Position numbers and translations under genes: made by a program. The notes under the pieces were generated by a model. That model was not told the origin of the DNA, searched no databases, and worked only from the letters and a program-made list of their open reading frames with translations. Shown piece after piece: positions 1 to 7,695 of a stretch of DNA of 64,000 nt. The DNA comes from Streptomyces coeruleorubidus. Lineage in GTDB: Bacteria; Actinomycetota; Actinomycetes; Streptomycetales; Streptomycetaceae. The stretch is taken from assembly GCF_008705135.1 (NCBI RefSeq), contig NZ_CP023694.1, forward strand, positions 5,809,001-5,873,000, in the 5' to 3' direction. Position 1 is the stretch's first letter. The number at the start of each line of letters is the position of its first letter.

Positions 1-99
1 GTGGGGGACCGTCAGGTCACCGACCCGGACGAGGAGATCGAGCTGACGCTCGGCACCGAGGTCACGTTCCTGAAGCTCGTGCCCTTGGTCGGTGGCTGA
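1..99 (+). CDS. C-terminal end of an unidentified upstream protein (partial)
   Basis: Frame 1 is open from the window edge to a TGA at 97-99 and encodes 32 residues ending in TFLKLVPLVGG. The stop overlaps the ATG of the next gene (TGATG), so the two are probably translationally coupled and cotranscribed. Too little is visible to name a family. Confidence 0.6.
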   Translation: MGDRQVTDPDEEIELTLGTEVTFLKLVPLVGG

Positions 100-2558
100 T
101 GAGCGCCTTCCGCACGCCCCGGTCGCACACGGACCGGCTGCGCGACAGGATCGCCGAGGGCGACATGGTCCGGGTCGCTGAAGAGGCGCTGCGCGTCGTG
201 GACTTCAGCCGCGGCACCTGGGAGCAGGTGCTGAACCAGCTCCGCGACCTGCCGGCCGAGCGCCGCCGTGAGCTGCTGCACGCCCTGGCCGACCGCTTCG
301 GGCAGGCCGGTGACGACACGGAGGACCGTTGCCGCCATCTCGCCCTGTGCGGCCTGGTGTCCGAAGACCTGGACGACGACCCACTGGCCGCCGAGCGGCA
401 CCGGGCCCTGGACGACCTGGCCCGGCGGCAGACCTTCTGGTATGCGGCCCGCTTCGACGTCCTGGCCCGGGCCGAACTGGCGGCGGGCCGCCCGCTCCCC
501 CCGCCTGTAGTGGCCGTCGTCCGCCGTGCGGCCCTCGACGCCTACCGAGGGGACGACCTGACGGTGCTGGCCCGGCAACTCACCGACCCCGTCCTCAACG
601 TCGGCGAGGCATGGGCCGAACAGGCCATGCGCGATGCCACGACTCCCGACTGGCAGGCCCTCGTCAGACACCTGCTGACGGCCACGGCGTCCAAGCCCAC
701 GGCCAAGTGGGACAAGGGGGCGCGTGCCCTGCTGGAAACGCTGGGCACGGACGCGGTCCGCGAGACGCTCCTGTCCTGGCTCGCTCTCGTCGGCCGCCCC
801 CGCACCCTCCCGCTGGAGCCCCGCGCGTGGGATCCGGACATCAACAGCGCCTACGACCCGTACAACGCGACAGCCCTGCGCGGCCTGGCCTGGCTCGTCT
901 CCCTCCTGCCGCCCCACCCCGGCACGGCCCGGGCCCTCGGCGCGCTGGTGGAGACCTCACTGCGGAAGGTCGCGGGCATCGGCCCCCGCAACCCCAAGGT
1001 CGCCAACGCGGGCGTCGTCGCGCTCGCCCGTATCGACTCCGAGGCCGCCCTCGCCGAACTCGCCCGGCTGGCCACGCGGGTGACGTACAAGAACACCGCC
1101 AAGCTCCTCGACACGGCCCTGGAGGCCCGGGCCACCGCGCTCGGCCTCAGCCGCGAGGAGATCGAGGAACTGGCGGTCCCGGCCTACGGACTCACGGAGG
1201 TCGGCCGGGCGACGCACCGCCTCGGCGAGGCGACCGCCCTGCTGGAGGTCCAGGGCACCCGGGCCGTGCTCGGCTGGCGCAACGCGGCCGGCAAACCGGT
1301 CAAGAGTGTGCCGGCCGCGGTGAAGCGGGACCACGCCGACGAGTTGAAGGAACTGAAGACCGCGGTCAAGGACATCGACAAGATGCTGTCGGCGCAGAGC
1401 GAGCGCCTGGACCGCCAGTTCCTGGCCCGCCGCGCCTGGCCGTACGCCGTCTGGCGCGAGCGCTACCTCGACCACCCCCTGGTCGGCACGCTCGCCCGCC
1501 GCCTGCTGTGGACGATCGACGGCAGGACGGCCGGCTACGCGGACGGTGAGCTGCGGACCCTGGCGGACGAACCGCTGACCGACGGCACGCGGGTCGAACT
1601 CTGGCACCCGGTCGGCCGCGAACCCGCCGAGATCGTCGCCTGGCGCGACTGGCTGGAGCGGCACGGCATCACCCAGCCCTTCAAACAGGCCCACCGCGAG
1701 GTCTACCTGCTCACCGACGCCGAGCGTGCCACGCGCACCTACTCCAACCGCTTCGCGGCCCACGTCCTGCGCCAGCACCAGTTCAACTCCCTGGCCGCGC
1801 TCCGCGGCTGGCGCAACAAGCTCCGCCTGTGCGTCGACGACTCGGCCCCTCCCGCCACCCGCGAGCTGCCGCAGTGGGGCCTGCGCGCCGAGTACTGGAT
1901 CGAGGGCGACGGCGAGGAGTACGGCCTCGACACCACCGACTCCGGCACGTATCTGCGCCTGCGCACCGACCAGGTCCGCTTCTACCCGGTCGACGCCCCG
2001 GAGAACTCGGCTCACTGCTACGGCGGCGAGTACGCCATGTGGCTCCGCGACGGCCAGGACCCCGTCGCCCCGATCCCCCTGGAGGACATCCCGCCCCTGG
2101 TCCTCTCCGAAGTCCTGCGCGACGTCGACCTGTTCGTCGGCGTCTCCAGCATCGGGAACGACCCGACCTGGCAGGACGGCGGCCCCGGCGGCCGCTTCCA
2201 GGAGTACTGGACGTCGTACGGCTTCGGCGAACTCAACCAGAGCGCCGAGACCCGCAGGCTCCTGCTCGAACGCCTGGTCCCGCGCCTGGCGATAGCCGAC
2301 CGCTGCACGCTGGAGGGCCGCTTCCTGCACGTCAAGGGCGACCGCCACACGTACAAGATCCACCTGGGCTCGGGCAACATCCTCAGGACCCCGAACGACC
2401 AGTACCTCTGCATCGTCCCGAAGTCGGACCCGACGGCTCCGGGGACGGGCTACCTCCCCTACGAGGGGGACCGCATGCTGGCGGTGATCCTGAGCAAGGC
2501 GATGATGCTGGCGGAGGACACACGGATCACGGACCCTTCGATTCTCAGCCAGTTGTGA
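99..2558 (+). CDS. DUF4132 domain-containing protein (MolR/YehI-like)
   Basis: This is an 819-residue cytoplasmic protein with no signal peptide or membrane segment. The first ~400 residues are helical and Ala/Leu/Arg-rich, like the repeat-type N-terminal halves of this family. The C-terminal third, from about residue 440, carries the DUF4132 pattern, including a run of aromatic and acidic residues near GGEYAMWLRDGQDPV and PLVLSEVLRDVDLFV. E. coli MolR and YehI are relatives, but no biochemical activity is established for the family. The start overlaps the stop of the preceding frame, so this is at least the second gene of an operon. The family call is from remembered motifs and is fairly firm; the function is unknown. 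Confidence 0.8.
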   Translation: MSAFRTPRSHTDRLRDRIAEGDMVRVAEEALRVVDFSRGTWEQVLNQLRDLPAERRRELLHALADRFGQAGDDTEDRCRHLALCGLVSEDLDDDPLAAERHRALDDLARRQTFWYAARFDVLARAELAAGRPLPPPVVAVVRRAALDAYRGDDLTVLARQLTDPVLNVGEAWAEQAMRDATTPDWQALVRHLLTATASKPTAKWDKGARALLETLGTDAVRETLLSWLALVGRPRTLPLEPRAWDPDINSAYDPYNATALRGLAWLVSLLPPHPGTARALGALVETSLRKVAGIGPRNPKVANAGVVALARIDSEAALAELARLATRVTYKNTAKLLDTALEARATALGLSREEIEELAVPAYGLTEVGRATHRLGEATALLEVQGTRAVLGWRNAAGKPVKSVPAAVKRDHADELKELKTAVKDIDKMLSAQSERLDRQFLARRAWPYAVWRERYLDHPLVGTLARRLLWTIDGRTAGYADGELRTLADEPLTDGTRVELWHPVGREPAEIVAWRDWLERHGITQPFKQAHREVYLLTDAERATRTYSNRFAAHVLRQHQFNSLAALRGWRNKLRLCVDDSAPPATRELPQWGLRAEYWIEGDGEEYGLDTTDSGTYLRLRTDQVRFYPVDAPENSAHCYGGEYAMWLRDGQDPVAPIPLEDIPPLVLSEVLRDVDLFVGVSSIGNDPTWQDGGPGGRFQEYWTSYGFGELNQSAETRRLLLERLVPRLAIADRCTLEGRFLHVKGDRHTYKIHLGSGNILRTPNDQYLCIVPKSDPTAPGTGYLPYEGDRMLAVILSKAMMLAEDTRITDPSILSQL

Positions 2559-2588
2559 GGGAGCCCGCGATGGTGCCGCGGCCTCGGC

Positions 2589-3209
2589 TCATTCGCTCGT
2601 TTTCGCCTGGCCGGCCCTGAGGATCTCGGCCGCGTCGAGGGTCACTTTCGCGCCGATGGAGTCGGGGAGAGTGACGAGCTCGCCGGCGGCATGAGGACGG
2701 TGGTTCTCGTATCCGCTTCCCACCGGGCCGGTCAGGACGTGGAGGCGCTGGTGCTTACGGTCGACGACGACGTAGACCGGAACCTTGGCCTCGGCGTAGG
2801 CGGCGACCTTGGTCTTGAGGTCGTCCTTCCAGTTCCCGGACGTGACTTCCAGGACGAGACGGAAGCAGGCCGGATCGTAGGCGTTGTTCTCGACGAGGTG
2901 GTCGTCGATGTCGGCGTCCACCACCACGAGGTCGGGGATGGCGTAGTCCTCGGCGCCGGTGGGGAGCCAGAGGCCGACGTTCTGCAGGACTTCGGTCGGC
3001 CCGTCATCCAGACCTGCCGCGATGAACGGGCGCATGAGTTTGGTCAGAGCGCGGGCATGAGGTGCATCCGGGGACGGGGTCACGAGGAGATGGCCTCCGA
3101 TGATCTCGACGCGGTAGCCCGGATGGCGCTCCATGATCTCGTCGGCGATGGTCGTGAGGGTGACCGGCTCTTCGTCGTGGAAGGGCTGCTCGACGGAAGC
3201 TGCGGACAT
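2589..3209 (-). CDS. Uma2 family (DUF820) restriction-endonuclease-fold protein
   Basis: This 206-residue protein has the PD-(D/E)XK fold signature of the Uma2 family: PDLVVVD near the middle, then LVLEVTSGNWKDD and a lysine in the following helix, then VPVYVVVDR. These genes are abundant in actinobacteria and cyanobacteria, and their cellular role is not settled. The start at 3209 is chosen because AGGAGG (3221-3216 on this strand) sits six bases before the ATG. An upstream in-frame ATG at 3245 has no such site. The gene ends 30 bases from the convergent DUF4132 gene. A second Uma2 copy lies at 48899-49492. Confidence 0.85.
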   Translation of the reverse strand: MSAASVEQPFHDEEPVTLTTIADEIMERHPGYRVEIIGGHLLVTPSPDAPHARALTKLMRPFIAAGLDDGPTEVLQNVGLWLPTGAEDYAIPDLVVVDADIDDHLVENNAYDPACFRLVLEVTSGNWKDDLKTKVAAYAEAKVPVYVVVDRKHQRLHVLTGPVGSGYENHRPHAAGELVTLPDSIGAKVTLDAAEILRAGQAKTSE

Positions 3210-3313
3210 CAGGTGCCTCCTGGGAACTGGTGTCGAGAGCATCATGGTAGGTCGGACGACGCCCGCGCGGCCTTCACGACCTCTTTCACCCGATGGTGTG
3301 GCATATGCCAGAA

Positions 3314-3340
3314 GGCCCCGTCTCCAGCGGAAACGGGGCC
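3314..3340 (-). terminator. Hairpin downstream of the sdh operon
   Basis: GGCCCCGT and ACGGGGCC form an eight-base-pair stem with an 11-base loop, 20 bases past the sdhB stop. There is no U-tract, as is usual for Streptomyces terminators. It separates the sdh operon from the Uma2 gene on the same strand. Confidence 0.6.
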
Positions 3341-3360
3341 CTCATCAGCAAGCGAACGGC

Positions 3361-4140
3361 TCAGTAGCGGCGCGTGATCAGCGCCCGCTTCACCTCGGCG
3401 ATCGCCTTCGTGACCTCGATGCCGCGCGGGCAGGCGTCCGTGCAGTTGAAGGTCGTGCGGCAGCGCCAGACGCCGTCGCGGTCGTTGAGGATCTCCAGGC
3501 GCTGCTCACCCGCCTCGTCACGCGAGTCGAAGATGAAGCGGTGGGCGTTGACGATGGCCGCCGGGCCGAAGTACTGGCCGTCGTTCCAGAAGACCGGGCA
3601 CGACGTCGTGCAGGCCGCGCAGAGGATGCACTTCGTCGTGTCGTCGAAGCGCTCGCGGTCCTCGGCCGTCTGGAGACGCTCGCGCGTGGGCTCGTTCGTG
3701 TCCTTCGTGATGAGGAAGGGCATGACGTCCCGGTACGCCTGGAAGAACGGCTCCATGTCCACGACCAGGTCCTTCAGGACCGTCAGGCCCTTTATGGCCT
3801 CGACCGTGATCGGCTTCTCGGGGTTGATGTCCTTGATCAGCGTCTTGCAGGCAAGGCGGTTCTTGCCGTTGATGCGCATCGCGTCCGAGCCGCAGATGCC
3901 GTGGGCGCAGGAACGGCGGAACGTGAGGGTGCCGTCGAGCTCCCACTTGATCTTGTGGAGGGCGTCGAGGACGCGCTCCTTCGGGTCGATCTCCAGCTGG
4001 AAGTCTTCCCAGCTCGCCTCCGCCGCGACCTCCGGGTTGAACCGGCGGATGCGGAAGGTGACCGTGATGTAGGGGGAGTCGGCGAAGCCGGGCTCGGGCT
4101 TTCCGGCCGCGTCCGACTTGTCCAGAACGGGGGTAGCCAT
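3361..4140 (-). CDS. sdhB: Succinate dehydrogenase iron-sulfur subunit
   Basis: SdhB carries electrons from the flavoprotein to the membrane quinone site. All three cluster motifs are visible in the 259-residue protein. The [2Fe-2S] ligands are Cys78, Cys83, Cys86 and Cys98 (CAHGICGSD...C). A [4Fe-4S] motif is CILCAACTTSCP, and the [3Fe-4S] motif lies in CRTTFNCTDACPRGI. Length is normal for the family. The ATG at 4140 overlaps the last base of the sdhA stop, so sdhA and sdhB are translationally coupled. It is the last gene of sdhCDAB and is followed by a hairpin. Confidence 0.97.
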   Translation of the reverse strand: MATPVLDKSDAAGKPEPGFADSPYITVTFRIRRFNPEVAAEASWEDFQLEIDPKERVLDALHKIKWELDGTLTFRRSCAHGICGSDAMRINGKNRLACKTLIKDINPEKPITVEAIKGLTVLKDLVVDMEPFFQAYRDVMPFLITKDTNEPTRERLQTAEDRERFDDTTKCILCAACTTSCPVFWNDGQYFGPAAIVNAHRFIFDSRDEAGEQRLEILNDRDGVWRCRTTFNCTDACPRGIEVTKAIAEVKRALITRRY

Positions 4141-5894
4141 CAGTACTTACGCTCCATCGGCTGGTAGCGGGTCTGGACGACCGGCTTGTAGTCGAGACGG
4201 ACGGTTTCGGAGCCGTCGGCGCCGACCTCGCGGTACGCCATGGTGTGCCGCATGAAGTTGACGTCGTCGCGGTTCGGGTAGTCCTCGCGGTAGTGACCGC
4301 CGCGGGACTCCTTGCGGGCGAGCGCGGAGACCGCCATGACCTCGGCGAGGTCGAGCAGGTTGCCCAGCTCGATGGCCTCCAGCAGGTCCGTGTTGAACCG
4401 CTTGCCCTTGTCCTGGATCGACACGTTCTTGTAGCGCTCGCGCAGCTCCGCGATCTTCTCGACCGCCGTCTTGATCGTCTGCTCGGTGCGGAACACCATG
4501 ACGTTGGCGTCCATGGTCTCCTGCAGCTCCTTGCGCAGCGTCGTCACGCGCTCGGTGCCGGTGGAGTCGCGCAGCATCTCCACCTGCTTGATCACGAACT
4601 CGGCCGGGTTCTCCGGCAGCTCGACGAAGTCCGCCGTCCGGGAGTACTCGGCCGCGGCGATGCCGGCCCGCTTGCCGAAGACGTTGATGTCCAGCAGCGA
4701 GTTCGTGCCCAGGCGGTTCGCGCCGTGCACCGACACGCAGGCGACCTCGCCGGCCGCGTACAGGCCCGGGACGACCGTGGTGTTGTCCGCCAGGACCTCA
4801 CCCTCGACGTTCGTCGGGATGCCGCCCATGGCGTAGTGGGCCGTGGGCTGGATCGGGATCGGGTCCGTGTACGGCTCGATGCCGAGGTACGTACGGGCGA
4901 ACTCCGTGATGTCGGGCAGCTTGGCGTCCAGCTGCTCCGGCGGGAGGTGGGTGAGGTCGAGGTAGACGTGGTCGCCCTCGGGGCCGCAGCCGCGGCCTTC
5001 CCGGATCTCCGTGTAGATGGAGCGGGACACGACGTCACGGGACGCGAGGTCCTTCATGACCGGCGCGTACTTCTCCATGAAGCGCTCGCCGTCCTTGTTG
5101 CGGAGGATGCCGCCCTCACCACGGGCGCCCTCCGTCAGCAGGATGCCCATGCGCCAGATGCCGGTCGGGTGGAACTGGAAGAACTCCATGTCCTCCAGCG
5201 GGATGCCCCGGCGGTAGACCGCCGCCTGGCCGTCACCCGTCAGCGTGTGCGCGTTCGACGTCACCTTGAAGAACTTGCCGCAGCCGCCGGAGGCGTAGAT
5301 CACGGCCTTCGCCTGGAAGACGTGGATCTCGCCGGTGGCGAGCTCGTACGCCACCACACCGGCCGAGCGCTTGACGCCGTCGACCTCGGTGATCAGCTGG
5401 TCCAGGACGTAGAACTCGTTGAAGAACTCCACGCCCTCCTTGACGCAGTTCTGGTACAGCGTCTGGAGGATCATGTGGCCGGTGCGGTCGGCCGCGTAGC
5501 AGGAGCGGCGGACCGGGGCCTCGCCGTGGTTCCGGCTGTGACCGCCGAAGCGGCGCTGGTCGATCGTGCCGTTCGGGGTGCGGTTGAACGGCAGGCCCAT
5601 CTTCTCCAGGTCGAGGACGGAGTCGATGGCCTCCTTCGCCAGGATCTCGGCGGCGTCCTGGTCGACCAGGTAGTCACCGCCCTTGACCGTGTCGAAGGTG
5701 TGCCACTCCCAGTTGTCCTCCTCCACGTTGGCCAGCGCGGCGGCCATGCCGCCCTGCGCGGCGCCCGTGTGGGAGCGGGTGGGGTAGAGCTTGGTGAGCA
5801 CGGCGGTGCGGCTGCGCTTCGTCGACTCGATGGCGGCGCGCATACCGGCGCCACCGGCGCCGACGATGACGGTGTCGTACTTGTGGATCTTCAT
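4140..5894 (-). CDS. sdhA: Succinate dehydrogenase flavoprotein subunit
   Basis: This 584-residue protein oxidises succinate to fumarate and passes electrons to SdhB. The N-terminus has the FAD-binding GAGGAGMRAA motif. SHTGAAQGGMAAAL contains the histidine expected to hold FAD covalently. RRFGGHSRNHGEAPVRR and the downstream His/Arg residues match the dicarboxylate site, and the C-terminal third is the usual helical and capping region. Full length, no interruptions. It lies between sdhD (19 bases upstream) and sdhB (one-base overlap). Confidence 0.97.
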   Translation of the reverse strand: MKIHKYDTVIVGAGGAGMRAAIESTKRSRTAVLTKLYPTRSHTGAAQGGMAAALANVEEDNWEWHTFDTVKGGDYLVDQDAAEILAKEAIDSVLDLEKMGLPFNRTPNGTIDQRRFGGHSRNHGEAPVRRSCYAADRTGHMILQTLYQNCVKEGVEFFNEFYVLDQLITEVDGVKRSAGVVAYELATGEIHVFQAKAVIYASGGCGKFFKVTSNAHTLTGDGQAAVYRRGIPLEDMEFFQFHPTGIWRMGILLTEGARGEGGILRNKDGERFMEKYAPVMKDLASRDVVSRSIYTEIREGRGCGPEGDHVYLDLTHLPPEQLDAKLPDITEFARTYLGIEPYTDPIPIQPTAHYAMGGIPTNVEGEVLADNTTVVPGLYAAGEVACVSVHGANRLGTNSLLDINVFGKRAGIAAAEYSRTADFVELPENPAEFVIKQVEMLRDSTGTERVTTLRKELQETMDANVMVFRTEQTIKTAVEKIAELRERYKNVSIQDKGKRFNTDLLEAIELGNLLDLAEVMAVSALARKESRGGHYREDYPNRDDVNFMRHTMAYREVGADGSETVRLDYKPVVQTRYQPMERKY

Positions 5895-5913
5895 GATTCT
5901 CGCAGCCCCGTGC

Positions 5914-6396
5914 CTAGCGGATGTTCGGGTCGAAGGTGAAGATCACCAGCGTGCCCAGCAGGATGGTGAACACCGTGGCGGTGTAGAGCAGGCCCTTGAG
6001 CCACAGCCGGGTGTTCGCGCGCTCCGCGTAGTCGTTGATGACCGTGCGCAGGCCGTTGGCGCCGTGCAGCATCGCGAGCCACAGCATCAGCAGGTCCCAG
6101 ACCTGCCAGAAGGGGCTCGCCCAGCGGCCCGCCACGAAGGCGAAGCCGATCTTGGAGACACCGCCGTCCAGCACGAGCTGGATCAGCAGGTGGCCGAGGA
6201 CCAGCACGACCAGCACCACGCCCGACAGGCGCATGAACAGCCAGGCGGCCAGCTCGAAGTTGCCCCGGGTGGTCTTCGGGGTCTTCCTGGTGCGCTGGCG
6301 CGGGGCCTCGATGAGGGGCGCAGGGTTGTCGACGGTGTAGACGGCGCCGCCCTCGACGGGGCCGACGCCGGCTGCGGTCTTATCAGTCGTGGACAT
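5914..6396 (-). CDS. sdhD: Succinate dehydrogenase membrane anchor subunit
   Basis: The 160-residue protein has a hydrophilic N-terminus of about 45 residues followed by three hydrophobic segments. One contains the HLLIQLVLDGG stretch and another HGANGLRTVINDY, as in actinobacterial SdhD anchors that bind quinone and haem b with SdhC. It starts five bases after the sdhC stop. It is the second gene of sdhCDAB. The assignment rests on context plus the hydrophobic pattern. Confidence 0.93.
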   Translation of the reverse strand: MSTTDKTAAGVGPVEGGAVYTVDNPAPLIEAPRQRTRKTPKTTRGNFELAAWLFMRLSGVVLVVLVLGHLLIQLVLDGGVSKIGFAFVAGRWASPFWQVWDLLMLWLAMLHGANGLRTVINDYAERANTRLWLKGLLYTATVFTILLGTLVIFTFDPNIR

Positions 6397-6401
6397 TGGC
6401 G

Positions 6402-6782
6402 TCAGCTCCCGAACAGTTCACGAGCGGCGTGGCCGAGGACGGGGTAGATCGCCCCGATCATCAGCACGGCCCACAGGGCGACGACGGTCCAGAGCATCTG
6501 CTTCTGGTAGCGGGCGCCCTTGATCCAGAAGTCGACGGCGATGACGCGCAGGCCGTTGAGCGCGTGGAAGAGGATGGCGGCGACGAGGCCGTACTCCAGC
6601 AGCGCGACGATCGGCGTCTTGTACGTGGCCACGACGGTGTCGTAGGCCTCGGGCGACACACGGACGAGTGCGGTGTCCAGCACGTGAACGAACAGGAAGA
6701 AGAAGATGAGGACGCCGGTGACTCGATGAGCCACCCAGGACCACATTCCTTCCCGGCCGCGGTACAGCGTTCCAGCCGGCAC
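6402..6782 (-). CDS. sdhC: Succinate dehydrogenase cytochrome b556 subunit
   Basis: First gene of the sdh operon. The 126-residue protein has three transmembrane helices and the SdhC signature GMWSWVAHRVTG near the N-terminus, with a further histidine in FHALNGLR as a likely haem ligand. The start is taken as GTG at 6782 because GGAGG lies eight bases upstream and the resulting length equals the usual Streptomyces SdhC. A longer frame to 6923 adds 47 Pro/Gly-rich residues with no ribosome site, so I rejected it. Confidence 0.93.
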   Translation of the reverse strand: MPAGTLYRGREGMWSWVAHRVTGVLIFFFLFVHVLDTALVRVSPEAYDTVVATYKTPIVALLEYGLVAAILFHALNGLRVIAVDFWIKGARYQKQMLWTVVALWAVLMIGAIYPVLGHAARELFGS

Positions 6783-6975
6783 GGAAGTTTCCTCCGGGAG
6801 CGGGGATTGGGGCCGCGCCGGCTTGGTGTGTCGGTCGGGCCCGGCCGGGTACGGTCCACCGGCCCCCAGCATCGTAGCGAGGCGCTGCCGCTGGGCTGAG
6901 CCGGGGTCTGGCTGTGTGATCAAACTGGCATGCGTACGGGCTAGCCTTCGGCGGCTTCTGGGGTGGGGTGTCCTG

Positions 6976-7470
6976 TTATCTGCCGGGTGCGGGTTGCGTG
7001 TGGTTGAGCGCGCAGTTCCCCGCGCCCCTTAGAGCGTGTACCAACCGTTCCCTTGCAAGGCGGCGGAGTTCGTCTGCCACCACCATCCGCTCTTCCTCCG
7101 GATCGTTCGTCAATCGTGACCGGATGGCTTCCAGAAGGCGGTCCAGGGTCTCCGTCGGCGCAACGTCAGCCAGGCAAATGACGAACACGTGTCCGAAGCG
7201 GGCCTCGTAGGCGGCGTGCGCCGCGCTGAGGGCCGTATGGGCCGCGGAGTACGTGTCGGGCGGGAGGGGCGGCAGGGACTCGGCTGTCAGGGCCTCGGTC
7301 AGGTCGGGCCAGGTCAGGTCGTAGGCCGCCTCGTCCGCCGCGGCCAGCAGGGAGTCCAGGTCCGGATAGGGGCGGTGTTCCGCGACGCGCCGGGACCAGC
7401 GGGGGCTGCGCAGGCAGGACAGGAGCGCCTGCTCCAGGGCCTGGGCGGAGGCTGCGTTGAAGTGCTCCAC
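6976..7470 (-). CDS. OHCU decarboxylase-like protein with altered C-terminus
   Basis: Resembles 2-oxo-4-hydroxy-4-carboxy-5-ureidoimidazoline decarboxylase of uric acid breakdown, most clearly in AAYEARFGHVFVIC and IRSRLTNDPEEE followed by VADELRRLARERL. I do not see the family's HPRLG or the S-x-x-EQ active-site motif, so activity is doubtful. The last ~18 residues (RGAGNCALNH...) are encoded by a dispersed intergenic repeat (6987-7029) read in frame. The start is GTG 7470: an in-frame stop lies upstream, with no better start after it, and no clear ribosome site is visible. No other urate genes are nearby. Confidence 0.65.
   Translation of the reverse strand: MEHFNAASAQALEQALLSCLRSPRWSRRVAEHRPYPDLDSLLAAADEAAYDLTWPDLTEALTAESLPPLPPDTYSAAHTALSAAHAAYEARFGHVFVICLADVAPTETLDRLLEAIRSRLTNDPEEERMVVADELRRLARERLVHALRGAGNCALNHTQPAPGR
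6987..7029 (-). repeat. Dispersed Streptomyces repeat, copy 1
   Basis: On the minus strand the sequence from 7029 reads AGGGGCGCGGGG then AACTGCGCG. It is identical over 21 bases to 55503-55523 and then matches 13 of the next 22 bases without gaps. Here it forms the end of the OHCU-like coding sequence; the other copy follows a LysR gene. From memory this motif recurs at gene ends in many Streptomyces genomes. Confidence 0.75.
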
Positions 7471-7569
7471 CGGTATGGCGAGTCGGCCGGGGAGGTCTGG
7501 GAGACGGTGCGCAGGCAGCGTGGGTCCTCGTGGGCGTCACGTGTGTCGGCAGGGCATGTTGTGAGAGAT

Positions 7570-7579
7570 GTGACGTCAC
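7570..7579. promoter_or_regulatory. GTGACGTCAC palindrome in a divergent intergenic region
   Basis: A perfect 10-base palindrome lies between the divergent OHCU-like gene and the hexosaminidase gene, 100 bases upstream of the former. It could be an operator. No regulator is identified. Confidence 0.3.
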
Positions 7580-7695
7580 GCTATCGAGTGCGACCATGAC
7601 GTGTCCGACGGATGCCCGAATTTCACCCGGGAGAGAGAGATTCGGAACGCGTGGTGGACGCGCGGGGGACGGCGTCGCGTCTTAGGTTGGCGGGT

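Noticed and set aside
957..2363. Long open frame on the minus strand opposite the DUF4132 gene
   Set aside because: It is a mirror frame caused by high GC at third positions. Its protein is rich in Val/Gly/Arg/Asp without domains, and the + strand gene has the correct bias and family motifs. The same applies to long antisense frames opposite sdhA, the amidases, the ABC ATPase, deoA and add.
6783..6923. N-terminal extension of SdhC by 47 residues
   Set aside because: There is no ribosome site at 6923, whereas GTG 6782 has one and gives the normal family length.
7166..7597. Minus-strand frame of 143 codons overlapping the OHCU-like gene
   Set aside because: It is rich in Arg/Pro/Gly with no recognisable domain. 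The overlapping frame carries the family similarity.
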